From CAWGMT01 sp963823675 (GTDB lineage Bacteria > Planctomycetota > Planctomycetia > Isosphaerales > Isosphaeraceae), in assembly GCA_963823675.1 (NCBI GenBank), contig CAWGMT010000008.1:186001-250000 (forward strand): a DNA stretch of 64,000 bases, written 5' to 3'. Numbering within the stretch: position 1 is the first letter of the stretch; each line of letters starts with the position of its first letter. Shown piece after piece: positions 26,732-37,967 of the stretch. The position numbers were made by a program, and so were the translations under genes. The notes under the pieces were generated by a model that saw only the letters and a list, made by a program, of their open reading frames with translations, was not told the DNA's origin and made no database searches.

Positions 26732-29700
26732 TCAGGCGTCCGAAAGACCGAGCGAACGCCGCGTTGGGGTTAGATTCTCCCGCTCGAGCAAGGCGTCGAT
26801 CGCGGCGGGAGCCGGCACGGTTCGCGTGTCGGTTGCTTCCGATTGCTCGATATGGATCACCGGGCCGGGCGTGGGGAAGACCACGACGTTCTTGCCGCCA
26901 CTGATGTATCGGCCGTGAGTGTCTTGCAGGCCGTTCGGGCCGGAGGCGTACACAACAAGCTGCACGGGCTCGGTCGAAGCGAACGGCTTGGCGGGGGTCA
27001 GAATGACTGTGTTGCTGGCCGGGTTGTATGAGGCCGAATTCAGTTTGATCACGCCAGCGTTTTTGGCCGTGTACGAACCGCCTTTGCCGGGCGTAGCCAG
27101 GTGATAAGTGCTGGTCCGGTCGGCTTCCGTGGCGTTAACGGCACCGTTGAAGATGACCACGACTTCGGTCACCTGGTGCTTCTTGTTCAATGTCTCTTGA
27201 GCGTAAGTTACGGTGACGGGAGGCGCCGGCCGGCTGACGACCGTAATGGTTCGGGCCGGGCTTGGGTCGCTTATGTCGCCGTATTGGTCAACGATCTGAA
27301 CGCGATACGTGTGCGCTCCGGTGCTGAGCGGTCCCGGCACCTGGACGGTGTACGCGCCCGCGCTATTCGCCCGGGTCGTGGCCACGACCGCTCCGCCCGG
27401 ATTCAGAAGCTGGACGGTTGCGCCGGCGACGGTCGTCCCGACCAGGTGGGGGCTGGTCGAGTAAGTCGTCTCGCCGCCGGGGCTGCCATTGCTATCGCTG
27501 GGCGAGAGCGTCGGGGCGCTGGGCGTGGGGGGCGGGGCGACGATCGTCAGAGTGAATGGGTTGCTGGCCGGGCTGGAGCCACTGGCGTTGCTCGCCACGA
27601 CCCTGAACGTGTAGGCGCCGGGGCTGAGGGGCGCGCCAGGCACAGCGAAGGTGTAGTTGCCGTTGTCGTCGGCGGTGGTTGTGGCGACGACCTCGTTCGC
27701 GCCGCTCTGGAGCTGGACGGTCGCGTTCACCTGGGTCGTGCCGATGAGACTAGGGCTGGCGTCGTCGGTGATCCCATCGCCCTTGGTTCCGCTATCGTCA
27801 GCGGGCAGGAGCGCGGGCGGAGGCGGCTGCGAGGGCGCGGTGGTCGTCTGGACCTCGGTCGTGGCCTGGGCGGCTGCCGGCGTCGCTTGAACGTTGCCGG
27901 CATAGTCTGTGGCGACGCTGTAGAAACCGTAGGTGTGGTCGGCTGAGGCGGCGTAGCTCGCCGAAGTCGAGACGGTATCCGACTGCCAAAGCGTGAACGG
28001 CCCTCCATCGTTTGAAACATAGACGTCGTAGAACGCGATGCCGGAACCGCCCGGGTCGTCGGTGCCAGACCAACTCACGTTGAAAGTGGCCTGCGAGGTC
28101 GCGGGGAGCGCCGCGACCGTGCTCATCGGCGGCAGCGTATCCACTTCGACCGGCGCGTCGTCGGACGGCGCGCTGGTATTTCCCGCACCGTCGGTGGCAA
28201 TGGCCGTGAAGTCATATGTACCGTCTTGGGGCGTTTCATACGACAGGCCCCATGCGCCGTCCGCGCCGGCGGCGACGTTGCCCACGGGGCTCGCGCCGTT
28301 GTAAATCTCTACTGTGCTCCGCGCTTCGGCATAACCGCTCAGCGTCAGCGTCGTGGAGTTGCTGATCGTTGTACCCATGAGCTGGGAGATATCCGGGGAG
28401 ACTTGGACAGTCGGGGGCACCGACACCCGGAACGTCCCGACTCCGCCCTGCGGCGCCGGGCTTCCCGAAAGATCGGTCACCGGCAACCCGCCGACGGTGA
28501 CCGTGTAGTCGCCAGGCGCTGCGGCGTACCAGTTGCCGCCTGGTGGCGTGATCTGGTAGGTGGCGATAATCGTCGTGGCGTCACCCAGTGCGTCCGTATT
28601 GCCCAGAAGCTGAGTGCCGGTCTCCTGCGCGGTAACCGCCGGCCCGTTCGGCGGCTTAACCTGGACTGAGCTGCCAGCCAGACTAGCTATCGACACCATG
28701 CCCGGGTCCTGGTAGACCACGCTGAACGTATATGGCGTTTGCCAGTCTGCGTTCTCCGCACTCAACTCCGGCGCGAGCACGCTCACAACGGGTGCCGAGG
28801 TCGTCCCGGTGGGGCTGGCTGGATAGACGGTCGCGGCGTTGTAAGCGACGGCGGAACTTCCGTCGGTGCTGGTGACGACCACGCCGACAGAGTAGATCCC
28901 CGAAGTCGTGTAGGTGTCGCTGCCGGTGACCTCGAAGCCGCCGCCGGGCAGCGGCGAGACCGTTCCCTGGGTAAAGTTGCCGTCGCCCCAGGCGATGTAG
29001 GCGTTATAAGCACTCACCAGCGTGTTGCCCGACGCGTCAAAGAACGTGGCGACGACGCCGTCGAAAGCTGCGCCGGCCTGGGCGTACGCGCTCTGGCCGG
29101 CGATCGACAGGTTCTCGGCGCCGGAAGAGGCATTCGGCGGGTTGACCAGGACGATCGACGGCGGCGGGTCGCCGTTGCCGGCGAAATACTGGACGCCTCC
29201 CTTCAGGAGGACAGTGTTGCCCGACCCCTTGAGCGCCTGGTACAGTTGACCGGCGGTGGTCATTGCTCCTGCGTTCAGATATGTGTCATATATCGCGCCC
29301 ACGCCTTCCTGAATCGCAGAGCCGAGGAGAAAGCCGCCGATCGCGCCAATCGGATTCAGCTCGAGCCCGACTGCCGTTCCCCATGCAACATCAAGTTCTA
29401 TTCCGTCCTTGAGCGCCTTGCTGAAATCTTTTTGAAACTGGGCCTGGTTCGCCGGGCTTGCCGGTTGAGTAGCATCTTTCCAAAGCGAGTGCAGGTCGAG
29501 AGCGAGCGGGACACGGTTCAAGAACGGAATCACGTTTCCGAGAACGTTCTTGAGACCTTGGAGTTGCTTGAGCGCCGCCTGCGCGACTTGGTTCGGGACA
29601 TTGAGGTCCTCTTCCAGCAATCCCTTCAAAAGCTCAGCCAAGCCCGCTGCGCCTTCGGCGGCCTCGCTCAGAAGCTTGCCAGGGCTTGGTTCGTCGGGCT

Positions 29701-31662
29701 CGACATTGATGCCCGTGCTACCCGAATCGAGATTGCTCACGTAGCCCTGAAGCTGATATTGCCCTGACTGGTTCGGGGCGGTGATCGTGGTGGTACCGGT
29801 GCCGTTTTGCAAGTTCACGGTGGCGACGTCCTTGCCACTAAGCTGGATCGTGCCCGGCCCGTTCACGCCCGGGTCGGGGCTGCCCGACGCCCCCAGGGCT
29901 TGCACTTCGATCGGAATGGTGCCGCCCTCGGGGAAAGTCGTGTCATACTGCGCGACCTCCAAGACAAGCTTGACGGCAACGTTCACCTGGAAGGTACCCA
30001 CGCTTCCCTGCGGGGCCTGACCGCCGGAGGTACCGGTCACCGGCGACCCGACCAGGTTGACAGTATACGTGCCCATCGGCGCCTGGTTCCAATCCCCATT
30101 GGACGGCGTGATCTGGTAGTTGGCGGTGATCGTCGAGGCATCGCCGTTGCCATCGGTGTTGCCCGAAGGCTGCGTCGAAAGAAGCGTGGCAGGGATCGCC
30201 TCGTTATCGGGAGGGACCACCTGCACGGTGGCGCCCGAGACCGACGACCCTGAGATCAGCCCGCTGCTGTTCTGAAACACCAAGCTGAAGCTGTACGGCA
30301 CTTCAGAGGCCGCGTTGGAATCGGTAACGTCCGGCGCGTTGAGCGTCACGGACACTGGGTTGGGGCTGACGTCGACCGTGGCCGTCATGGCACTGGCGGT
30401 CTGGCCGTCCGGCCCGGTGGCGTAGACAACGACGTCATATATACCCTGATCCCTGTAGGTGTGCGACCCCTTGACCAGGAAGTCACCGCCGCCGAGCGAC
30501 ACGAGCGAGGCGCTGGTGTCCCACGAACCGCTGTCGCCCCAGTTGATCTGCGCATGGTAGTCGGAGACGGCGTTGTCCGGCTGGCCGTTGTACATCCCCT
30601 GGAATTTGGCGATGGGGTTGAGGCTGAATCCGACCGCGACGTAAGAGGAGACGCTGTAATCGGCCACGAAGGCGAGGGTTTCATCTCCTAGCGGCTGCGA
30701 TCCCGTGTAGCTGGTCGGGACGGTGATGGGCTGAGAGGAAGGGTCCGGCATCGGGACGGCGGTCGCCGTCGCCATCGCGTCCGAGACCGTCTGGCCATCG
30801 GGCCCGGTGACGTAGACCGTGATGTCATACGTTCCCTGCTGTTTGTAGACGTGTGAACCCTTGATTAAGACGTGGCCGATTTGCGCGCTGTCGATGCCGC
30901 CCGCCACAGGCGAGACGTTGGTGTCCCACGAATTGCTGTCGCCCCAGTTGATCTGCGCGTGGTAGTCAGAGACGGCATCGTCGCCCTCACCGTTGTAGGT
31001 CCCCAGAATCTCGGCGACAGGGTTTATGCTGAACCCAACTCCGACGTAAGAGGATACGCTGTAGTTGGACTCAAGATTCAGGTTCTCATAGGCAAGTGGC
31101 TCCGCCCCTTTGTAGGTGGTCGGGACGGTGATGGGTTCTGACGAGGCGTCCGGCATGGGGAGTGCGGTCGCCGTTGCCGTCACGTCCGATGCTGTCTGGC
31201 CGTCGGGTCCACTGACTGAGACGGTGATGTCGTAAGTTCCCTGCTGGGCGTAAACGTGTGACGCCTTGACCAACACGTGGCCGACGTTCGCACTGTCGAT
31301 GCCGAGCGCCACAAGAGATACGCCGGTATCCCACGAAGCGCTGTCGCCCCAGTTAATCTGCGCCGGTAGTCGGACGGGTTATCGTCGCCCTGACCGTTGT
31401 AGATCTCCAGAATCTCGGCGACAGGGTTGAGGCTGAATCCGACGCCGACAAAGGACGACAGCCTGGGCTCGGACGCAAGATCGAGGGTGAGGAGGGTTCG
31501 GCCCTCGAGAGCCTCGGCCCGGGGGAACAAACGGCGCCGAATGCACGCGAGGCGGTCGGTGCGGCCGTTGCCATCTGCCTGATGGTGTCGATGAAACCGG
31601 ATTATCTCAGAACTGCAAAACTCGGCGTGACTCCTGAACTTGCGCCCCAGCGTGAGGAACAT
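26732..31662 (-). CDS. Large Ig/PKD-repeat surface protein with LEPR-XLL-type signal (one frameshift)
   Basis: About 1640 residues. The N-terminus MFLTLGRKFRSH leads to FPRAEALEGRTLLT, a variant of the planctomycete LEPR-XLL signature. Three near-copies of a PKD-like unit follow (SFVGVGFSLNPVAEIL ... SDYRAQINWGDS ... HVYAQQGTYDITVSVSGPDG). Then come Ig-like sheets, a helical hydrophobic block (GKLLSEAAEGAAGLAELLKG to about TAGQLYQAL), further Ig-like and fibronectin-type-III units (ATFNVSWSGTDDPGGSGI), and a C-terminal domain with HLATPGKGGSYTAKNAGV. The ATG at 31662 has GGAG upstream. A one-base deletion near 31362 breaks NPSDYR|AQINWGDS. Likely cell-surface adhesion or envelope protein. Confidence 0.85.
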
Positions 31663-31817
31663 TGTGACTCTCCGATGCGAAAAACAAGAGTTGCGTTCAA
31701 CTCTAGACGCGCCGCGCCGCGTCGAATTGCGTGATGGATCATTTGCCATGGACGCTACGGCCCCGGCCACGGGATGCGCCCAATAGCGCGGTACCACACC
31801 ATCAACAGTAATTGGCC

Positions 31818-32854
31818 TCATCCTCTTTCGAAGCCCGCCGGATCGATCCGGCGGAAGGTTCTGCGATTCTCGACGCCATACGGAGAAAACCATTTTCCGT
31901 CGCGATATTCCCAGTCCGGCATCTTCGATTGGCCGTCCTCGATGAGCCAGACGACGTAGTTCTGGAAGTCGCTGTTGTTCTGGATGAGCTGGGCCGTTAT
32001 GTAGTAGGCCTTGCTGCCCATGCCGGGGTCGATTTCGACCCAGCCCGAGCCGGGCAGGTAGATCTCGGCCCACGTGTGCTGGTTTAGGTAATCCGGCCGG
32101 ATCTTGTGGAGGTCCCCGATGCCGTCGGGCGTGTTCAAGTTCAGTCCGACGACGACTTTCGTCGGGATTCCGACTCTGGCACACATCGCTTCAAACAACG
32201 CCATCTGATGGCCGCAGTGCCCTCGCGCATGCCGCATGATCGCGGCCAGATCGTTGGGATAATAGGGGACAGAGGCGTCGTACTGGACGTGTCCGGTGAT
32301 CCACTTGCAGAATTCTAGTGCCGCTTGGGCCGGGGGATGCTCGTTCTTGATCTTGTCGGCGATGGCGGCGAGCTCGACGGTCGGCTGTCGCGGGGGCAAA
32401 ACGGTTCGATCATAGTTGATGCCATAGTCCGCCCACTTCGCGGCACATTTCGTGAGGTCGAACGCACGATCCGCCGAGCGAACTCGAAACCGGCTGACGA
32501 ACTCGAACGTCTTGCCGGTCTCAAGCCCCTGGCGGAATTCCCACAACACGTGTTGCGATGCCTTGACTCCGAGGTGTTCGACGCGGCCGGAATCGGGACG
32601 ATACGTGATCGCCGATGCGCCGAGCGTCCTCTCCAGGCCGTCCCAGGGCGCGCGTTCGGCAGGGCGTGCCAAACCGCCAGTCGGGTCAGTTTCTTGCCGT
32701 TATCGGGCACCGTGAAGGTCGTGGAAATGGTGACCTCGTAGACCACGGGGTTCGAGACGGAGATCTCGGGCGGCACGCGTTGCCCGTGGGCGTTCGCGGA
32801 GAGGGTTATCAGCACCATCAACGTCGCTGCCGCACTCCATTTTGTCCTCGTCAT
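31818..32854 (-). CDS. Secreted transglutaminase-like cysteine protein (one frameshift)
   Basis: Starts MTRTKWSAAATLMVLITLSA with a signal peptide cleaved near AHG-Q. The beta-rich N-terminal domain ends in LAVWHALPNAR; there a one-base deletion near 32653 moves the frame to APWDGLERTLG. The transglutaminase core has the catalytic Cys in HARGHCGHQMALFEAMCARV, His in QHTWAEIYL and Asp in GWVEIDPGMG, a full C-H-D triad. Such bacterial proteins are usually peptidases or cross-linkers in the envelope. It lies 155 bases upstream of the Ig-repeat gene on the same strand, so the two may be co-expressed. Confidence 0.87.
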
Positions 32855-33156
32855 GGCAAGCTCCCGGGGTTTTCTTCTCGGTCTCAGTATCTATCCGCTG
32901 GATGTCGCTCCAAAATCAGTCGCACGACCGAGCGAGCTACCGCAACTGCTCATTCACCGCCGCCAGACCGCCCTTGTTTCGCGGTCTGTCTGCGTTAGTC
33001 TGAATAGATATCCGGTCCAGGTCGCCGAAATCTCAGTAGCCACGCGCACTTTTCTTGGTTGTGAACGTACGACCATTGTTCTGAACCGGTCGTGGAAATC
33101 CGCAGGGTTGTCGAAGTTCCGATCGCCGCTCACAACACGATGGAGTGACCAACGCC
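32855..33156. promoter_or_regulatory. Divergent intergenic region with an imperfect direct repeat
   Basis: This space separates the transglutaminase gene (minus) from the sigma factor gene (plus), so it must hold both promoters. TATCCGCTGGATGTCGCTCC (from 32893) recurs as TATCCGGTCCAGGTCGCCGA (from 33009), and the similarity continues for about 35 bases. No clear -10/-35 pair can be named. Confidence 0.35.
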
Positions 33157-33774
33157 ATGGCTTTCCCCGGGGAATCCAAAACCAGTATCACTTTGCTGAT
33201 GCGCGTGGCCCGCTTCCCTCCCGACGAAGAGGCTTGGCAGAAGTTCGTCGAACGCTACGGGCCAGCTATTGCCGGCTGGTGTTACGCTCAGGGGCTCCAG
33301 GAGGCCGACGCCGAGGACGTCACCCAAACCGTGTTGACGGGGCTTACTGTCCGCCTTCGCCGTTTCGTTTACGATCCGAATAAGAGCTTTCGGGGCCTTC
33401 TTCGAAAGATCACGCATGATGCGGTCTGCGACGCCATCGACGAACTCCCAAGGGCCGGCTTCACCGGTGCGAGCAGCGTTCTGCACGCGCTGATGAACCA
33501 GGAAGCGCGGACGGATCTTGCGCAGCGGCTCGAAGCCGAATTTGATCTCGAGCTCCTCGATGCTGCGATGGCAAACGTCCGTGAGCGGGTTGAGCGACAG
33601 ACGTGGGAAGCGTATCGGCTTACCGCGCACGAGGGCCTTTCCGGCGCCGACGCCGCAGCGAGACTGGGAATGCGGATCGGCACCGTGTTTCAAGCCAAGA
33701 GCAGTGTCATGAGCATGCTGAAAGACGAGATCCATCGCCTTGAGGAAAGTGAATGTGCCGCCAAGATGGTTTGA
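33157..33774 (+). CDS. ECF RNA polymerase sigma factor (kinase-linked type)
   Basis: 205 residues. Region 2: FVERYGPAIAGWCYAQGLQE, then EDVTQTVLTGLTVRLRRFVY and FRGLLRKITHDAVCDAI. Region 4: QTWEAYRLTAHEGLSGADAA followed by GMRIGTVFQAKSSVMSML. The planctomycete family of such ECFs is normally encoded next to serine/threonine kinases, as here: the kinase gene follows 30 bases later. The ATG at 33157 is preferred over the GTG at 33145 because the GGAG at 33141 is correctly spaced for the former. Confidence 0.9.
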   Translation: MAFPGESKTSITLLMRVARFPPDEEAWQKFVERYGPAIAGWCYAQGLQEADAEDVTQTVLTGLTVRLRRFVYDPNKSFRGLLRKITHDAVCDAIDELPRAGFTGASSVLHALMNQEARTDLAQRLEAEFDLELLDAAMANVRERVERQTWEAYRLTAHEGLSGADAAARLGMRIGTVFQAKSSVMSMLKDEIHRLEESECAAKMV

Positions 33775-33804
33775 ACCGCTAGCTCGCCTATCGAGGCTGG
33801 AACC

Positions 33805-36549
33805 ATGCAATCCTGCGCTACTGAAGAGCAGTTAGAAGGGTTCCTTCGCGACCGGTTGGGTGGACAGGAGAGCGATCCCGTCGCCGCTCATATCGAGAAT
33901 TGCCGCGCGTGCCAGCAGAGGCTGGACCAAATCACGAAAGACGCGGGATTGGCCGAACGGCCGCGTTCAGGGGCGGAGAGAGACGACCGGCTAGCGCGTC
34001 TGCTCGAGCGAGTCGTGGCCAAGGGACCGCGGCTGCTGCCGGTGCATCGCGAGGGGGAAGCGCAGGGAAGGGAAATGGCCCGGCTGAGCAGGACGACGCG
34101 CCGGAACACCACGACGAACAGAAGCCGGTCGCAACCTCGCACGGTCCTGAATCCTTACCGGCGATCACCGGGTTCCAGATCATCCAACAGGTCGGCCGCG
34201 GCGGAATGGGGATTGTGTACGAGGCGCGAGACGAGAAACTGGATTGTCTCGTGGCGATCAAGACGCTCGCGGAAGGTTTGAGAGCGACTCCGGAGCAGCT
34301 TGAACGGCTGCGGTCCGAGGCCCGCGCTGTCGCCCGGCTGCGGCATCCGAATATCGTCGCGATCCACGCGATTGGCGAGCACGACGGGCAGCCCTATCTT
34401 TCGCTCGAATTCGTGAACGGGGGCAGCCTCGCCGACAAACTGGCCCAGGGGCCGATGCCAACCAGACAGGCCGGCGAGCTGGTCGGAACGCTGGCCCGGG
34501 CCGTCCACGCCGCCCACCAAGCCGGGATTGTCCATCGCGACCTGAAGCCCAGCAATGTTCTACTGACCGCGGACGGCGTCCCCAAGGTCAGCGACTTCGG
34601 GCTGGCGAAGATCATCGGCGCGGAGTCGGGGCGTACGCTGACCGGCCAGGTCATGGGCTCGCCCAGCTTCATGGCTCCCGAGCAGGCCGAAGGAAAGTCG
34701 AAACAGGCCGGGCCGCCGGCCGACATCTATGCCTTGGGAGCGATCCTCTACCAGGCCCTCACCGCGAAGCCGCCTTTCGTGGGCGAATCCGAGCTCGAGA
34801 CGCTCAGGATGGTAGCCTCGACCGAGGTTGTGCCTCCGCGACGCCTCAGGCCCGACGTGCCGCGCGACCTGGAAACGATCTGCCTGAAGTGCCTGGAGAA
34901 AGAACCGCAAAAGCGCTACTCGACCGCGGCTGACCTGGCCGACGACCTTCATCGGTTCTTCGACGACCGGCCGATCTCGGCGCGGCCGGTGCGCGTACTT
35001 GGCCAGTCGTGGCGCTGGTGCCGGCGCAATCCCAAGCTGGCGGCGGTTTCAGCGGCCCTGGCGGCAACCGTGCTCGTTGCAATCGCCACCTTCGTGGGCA
35101 TGACCTACCGCCATAACGTCGAGCTTCGCGCCGAGGTTCGCCGAACCCAGGCCAAGGCTGAAGAGGCTCGCCAGAATTATCAGGAGGCTCGCTCGGCAAT
35201 TCAGGCGATGCTGAAGCGCCTCGATGACAGCCGGGTGGCGGGCGTCCCGCGACTTCTCGAGCTCCGCCGCAGCCTGCGTGAGGACGCTCTCGCCTTCTAT
35301 GACCAAGTCCTCCGCAAGATCGACCCGAATGACCCGATCGTGCGCGCCGAACTCCGTCCATGCGCTCTGCGCTGCAGCCCCACTCCAGAACGCGCTCGGC
35401 CACAGCGAACTAGCCCTGGAGACTGTCCGCCGCGCGCTGCGATTGGTCGAACGCCTACTGTCCGAACGCCCCGATGACCTCGAGTACATGACGCTCAAGC
35501 TTGATTGTCTCATCAGGCTTGGGCCACTTCTGGGCGCATCAAAGCGGCCGCTCGAGGAGGTGATCGCCGCCAGTCGTGAATCGACCGAGTTGGCCGAACG
35601 AATGGCCAATGCTAGACCTAATGACGTGGAGCGCCAAGAGGCACTGGCGATCTGCGAGACCAACTACGGAAATGCGCTCTTCGGATTGAAGAGAATTCCC
35701 GAGGCCATGGTCCACTATCAGGCAGCAACCAAGATTCGCAGAGCCATCGACCCCTCAAAACTACCCGGCGTCACCCTTCGGCTGGCAGAGTCGTTGATGA
35801 ACGAGGGAGTCTTGCTTTGGGGCGGCAATTACTCGCAGGCCGAGGAGAGATTTCGCGAGGCTGCGGCGCGTATGCTGTCAATCCCTCCCGACCATCGTGA
35901 CGTTGGTGCCAACTTCGTGCTGGCACTTGCGCGGGTCTACGTCAACTGGGGCGGAGTGCTCGGTGACATGAAGCGCTATGACGACGCTATCGAGCAATCA
36001 GACGCTGGACTGAAGATTGTCGAGCCATATTTGCGGAATGAGCCGAATGACTCGGAAGTCCGCACGGCGTGTATGTACCTCCACGGTAATCGAGCGAACG
36101 CGCACTCCGGAAAAGGGAAACACCGGGAGTCAGCCGAAGACTGGGCCCGAGTCGTGGAGTTGTCGCCCGACCCGGTTCCAGACCAATATCGAGCTCGACT
36201 GGCGATCAAGCTCATATACGCCGGCGACCAGCCCCGTGCTCTGGCCCAAGCCCAGCTCGTGAAGGAGGCGCCGGACATCGCCAGCGGCGATTGTTACGAC
36301 CTCGCATGCATCTTCGCCAAATCCGCGACGGCGGTCCGAAACGACTCGAAGCTTCCGCCGGAAGAGCGAGACCGTCGCGCGGCGTCTCACATCAAAGACG
36401 CCTTGCGCTTGCTGAACTCGGCCGCCCGAAAGGGTCTCTTCAAGGACGCAAAGCAGCGCGAGCATGCCAAGACGGATCCCGACCTCGCCATCCTGGCCGG
36501 CCGCGCGGAGTTCCGAGAAATTGTCGATCCTCCTCAAGCCAAGCACTGA
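33805..36549 (+). CDS. Membrane serine/threonine protein kinase with N-terminal zinc-finger and C-terminal TPR region (two frameshifts)
   Basis: About 914 residues when repaired. Residues 1-50 hold an anti-sigma-like H-x3-C-x2-C motif (HIENCRACQQRL). The kinase domain, about 123-390, has GRGGMGIVYEA, the Lys of VAIKTL, HRDLKPSNVLL, DFGLAK and MAPEQ. A membrane helix follows at about 411-430 (AAVSAALAATVLVAIATFVG), then a coiled coil and a TPR-like helical domain. Breaks: a one-base deletion near 34067 (then GNGPAEQDDAPEHHDE) and an extra base near 35354 (then HALCAAAPLQNALGH). Immediately downstream of the ECF gene, it probably regulates that sigma factor by phosphorylation or binding; the zinc motif supports this. 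Confidence 0.88.
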
Positions 36550-36574
36550 GTGTCAGTTGTTGCAGGAACCCCCC

Positions 36575-36660
36575 AATCCGGCCCTTCGGGCCACCTTCCC
36601 CCACGCCCTCACCCCCCACGTCCTGTGGGGACCTCTCCCAGAGGGAGAGGGGGGGAAGCC
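36575..36660. repeat. GC-rich palindromes after the kinase gene
   Basis: GGCCC-TTC-GGGCC at about 36578 and CCTCTCCC-AGA-GGGAGAGG at 36632-36650, starting about 30 bases after the kinase stop. The second is a widespread planctomycete repeat and could act as a terminator hairpin. The rest of the gap to 36860 holds nothing recognisable. Confidence 0.65.
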
Positions 36661-36860
36661 CGACACGGAGCACGCATTCCTCATTGCTTTTCCCGCGTGC
36701 ACGCGGAAATGACCCGTATGCCGGCGTCTCCGACCCGCCGGGCGCGCCGGATCACGATTTCGACGTGCCCTCCGAGGGCATTCCGGAAGCGAAACAACCG
36801 GTCGATTCGGGCTTTCCGTGAGCGTCCGGGACGACGGCACGCTCGATTAGGAGTATTTGC

Positions 36861-37181
36861 ATGATCACGGCAACCTCGGTCGAACTCCCCGTGACGCCGC
36901 TGGACGTCTTGGACTTCGCCGCTCAAAACGGGTTGACTTGCTGCCTGTGCCCCATTCTGACCACTACGCGAGACGTCTTCCCCGGCTGTTTAATCGCGCT
37001 CCGGCTGGAACAAGACGCGGAGATCGAGTCGGAACAGTACATCGTTATCGAAGTTGATGTATCCGGCTGGTCCGTCGAGAACATGTTCTCAGCGCGGAAT
37101 CAGTGGAGTCAGGAGTTCTGCCGCGCTTGTCCCTCGGAAAGTTCTATCGTTTTCCAGATTCGCCTCGTGCAGAAAGCATGA
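36861..37181 (+). CDS. Unknown 106-residue protein
   Basis: I do not recognise the family. It begins MITATSVELPVTPLDVLDFA, has a Cys-containing stretch (TCCLCPILTTTRDVFPG), a beta-rich centre (EQYIVIEVDVSGWSVE) and ends CRACPSESSIVFQIRLVQKA. No signal or membrane segment. GGAG lies eight bases before the ATG, so translation is credible. Its stop overlaps the ATG of a short HEPN-like remnant, suggesting it was the first gene of a two-gene module. Confidence 0.55.
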   Translation: MITATSVELPVTPLDVLDFAAQNGLTCCLCPILTTTRDVFPGCLIALRLEQDAEIESEQYIVIEVDVSGWSVENMFSARNQWSQEFCRACPSESSIVFQIRLVQKA

Positions 37182-37243
37182 CGGGTCGCGATTTCCTCAC
37201 AGTCGCGAAGCAACTCGCCGTTGCCAACTTCATCGCCCTGTGA
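37178..37243 (+). pseudogene. 5' remnant of a HEPN-like gene
   Basis: An ATGA overlap starts MTGRDFLTVAKQLAVANFIA, one more residue, then a stop. The first dozen residues resemble the opening of small HEPN-domain proteins (M-T-G-R-x-F-L-x-x-A). Everything after is missing. The match is short, so this is tentative. Confidence 0.3.
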
Positions 37244-37485
37244 CCGGCGCGCTCGCGACGTTGCACGTTCGACTCGCAGAGCAGATCGTGCGCTTTCTTG
37301 ACGCAGCCCGACTATCAGGAACCGCAACAACCGGTCGATGGAGACGCCATCAAGTCACGAATCGGCCCCATGCCACCTCGCTGCACGCCATCGGTGTGGT
37401 CTTCAACTGGGCCAGCCGAGCGAGTAGATTGGGATCCAGTAGGTTACGAACAGCGCAGCGTTCCCAATCGATTGAGTCGAAAGCC

Positions 37486-37641
37486 ATGAGTGAGGTAATC
37501 GAGTGTCCCGCGCCGGACCTTTCGCTCGCCACGCTCCCGGAAAGCGCGTGGAAATGTCAACGTCGAGCGTTCTGGGAACTGTTGCCGGATGTGCGGGCGA
37601 CACACGACGGCCTGGATGTCGCGATCAAGGACCGGAACTGA
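37486..37641 (+). CDS. Short DUF5678-like protein, probably truncated
   Basis: 51 residues: SLATLPESAWKCQRRAFWEL then LPDVRATHDGLDVAIKDRN. It resembles the start of DUF5678-type proteins (W-x-x-x-x-x-A-F-x-x-L-L-P-x-L-x-x-T-H-x-G-x-x-V-A-I), which normally continue with a further strand and helices. Here a stop follows at once, three bases before the DUF433 gene. It may be a degraded third member of the toxin-antitoxin-like cluster. Confidence 0.4.
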   Translation: MSEVIECPAPDLSLATLPESAWKCQRRAFWELLPDVRATHDGLDVAIKDRN

Positions 37642-37643
37642 AC

Positions 37644-37958
37644 ATGGTCGCCACCGCCTACCCGCACATCGTCAAGGAAAACGGCCAGCCGGCGCGACTG
37701 GAGCAACATCCGCGTGTCCGCGTGGCCATGATTGTGATGGACTATTTGGCCTATGGCTGGTCGCCGGATGAGATTCGCGGCCAACACCCGCATCTCACGC
37801 TGGCCGAAGTCCACGCCTCCATGGGCTACTACTATGATCATCAACAAGAGATCGACGCGGAAATCACCGCGGAACTGGAGGAGGTCGATCGCGCAATGGG
37901 GAATCCCCAGCGTTCACCAGTGTGGCTGAAGCTGAAATCCCAGGGCTTGATCAAGTAG
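37644..37958 (+). CDS. DUF433-family protein, antitoxin-like
   Basis: 104 residues with the DUF433 winged-helix-like core: RVRVAMIVMDYLAYGWSPDE followed by IRGQHPHLTLAEVHASMGYY. DUF433 proteins are usually paired with DUF5615 PIN-like proteins and are thought to be the antitoxin and repressor. Here the partner, nine bases downstream, is broken. The same pair occurs intact and inverted at 38176-38828. Confidence 0.8.
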   Translation: MVATAYPHIVKENGQPARLEQHPRVRVAMIVMDYLAYGWSPDEIRGQHPHLTLAEVHASMGYYYDHQQEIDAEITAELEEVDRAMGNPQRSPVWLKLKSQGLIK

Positions 37959-37967
37959 GATGAAAGC

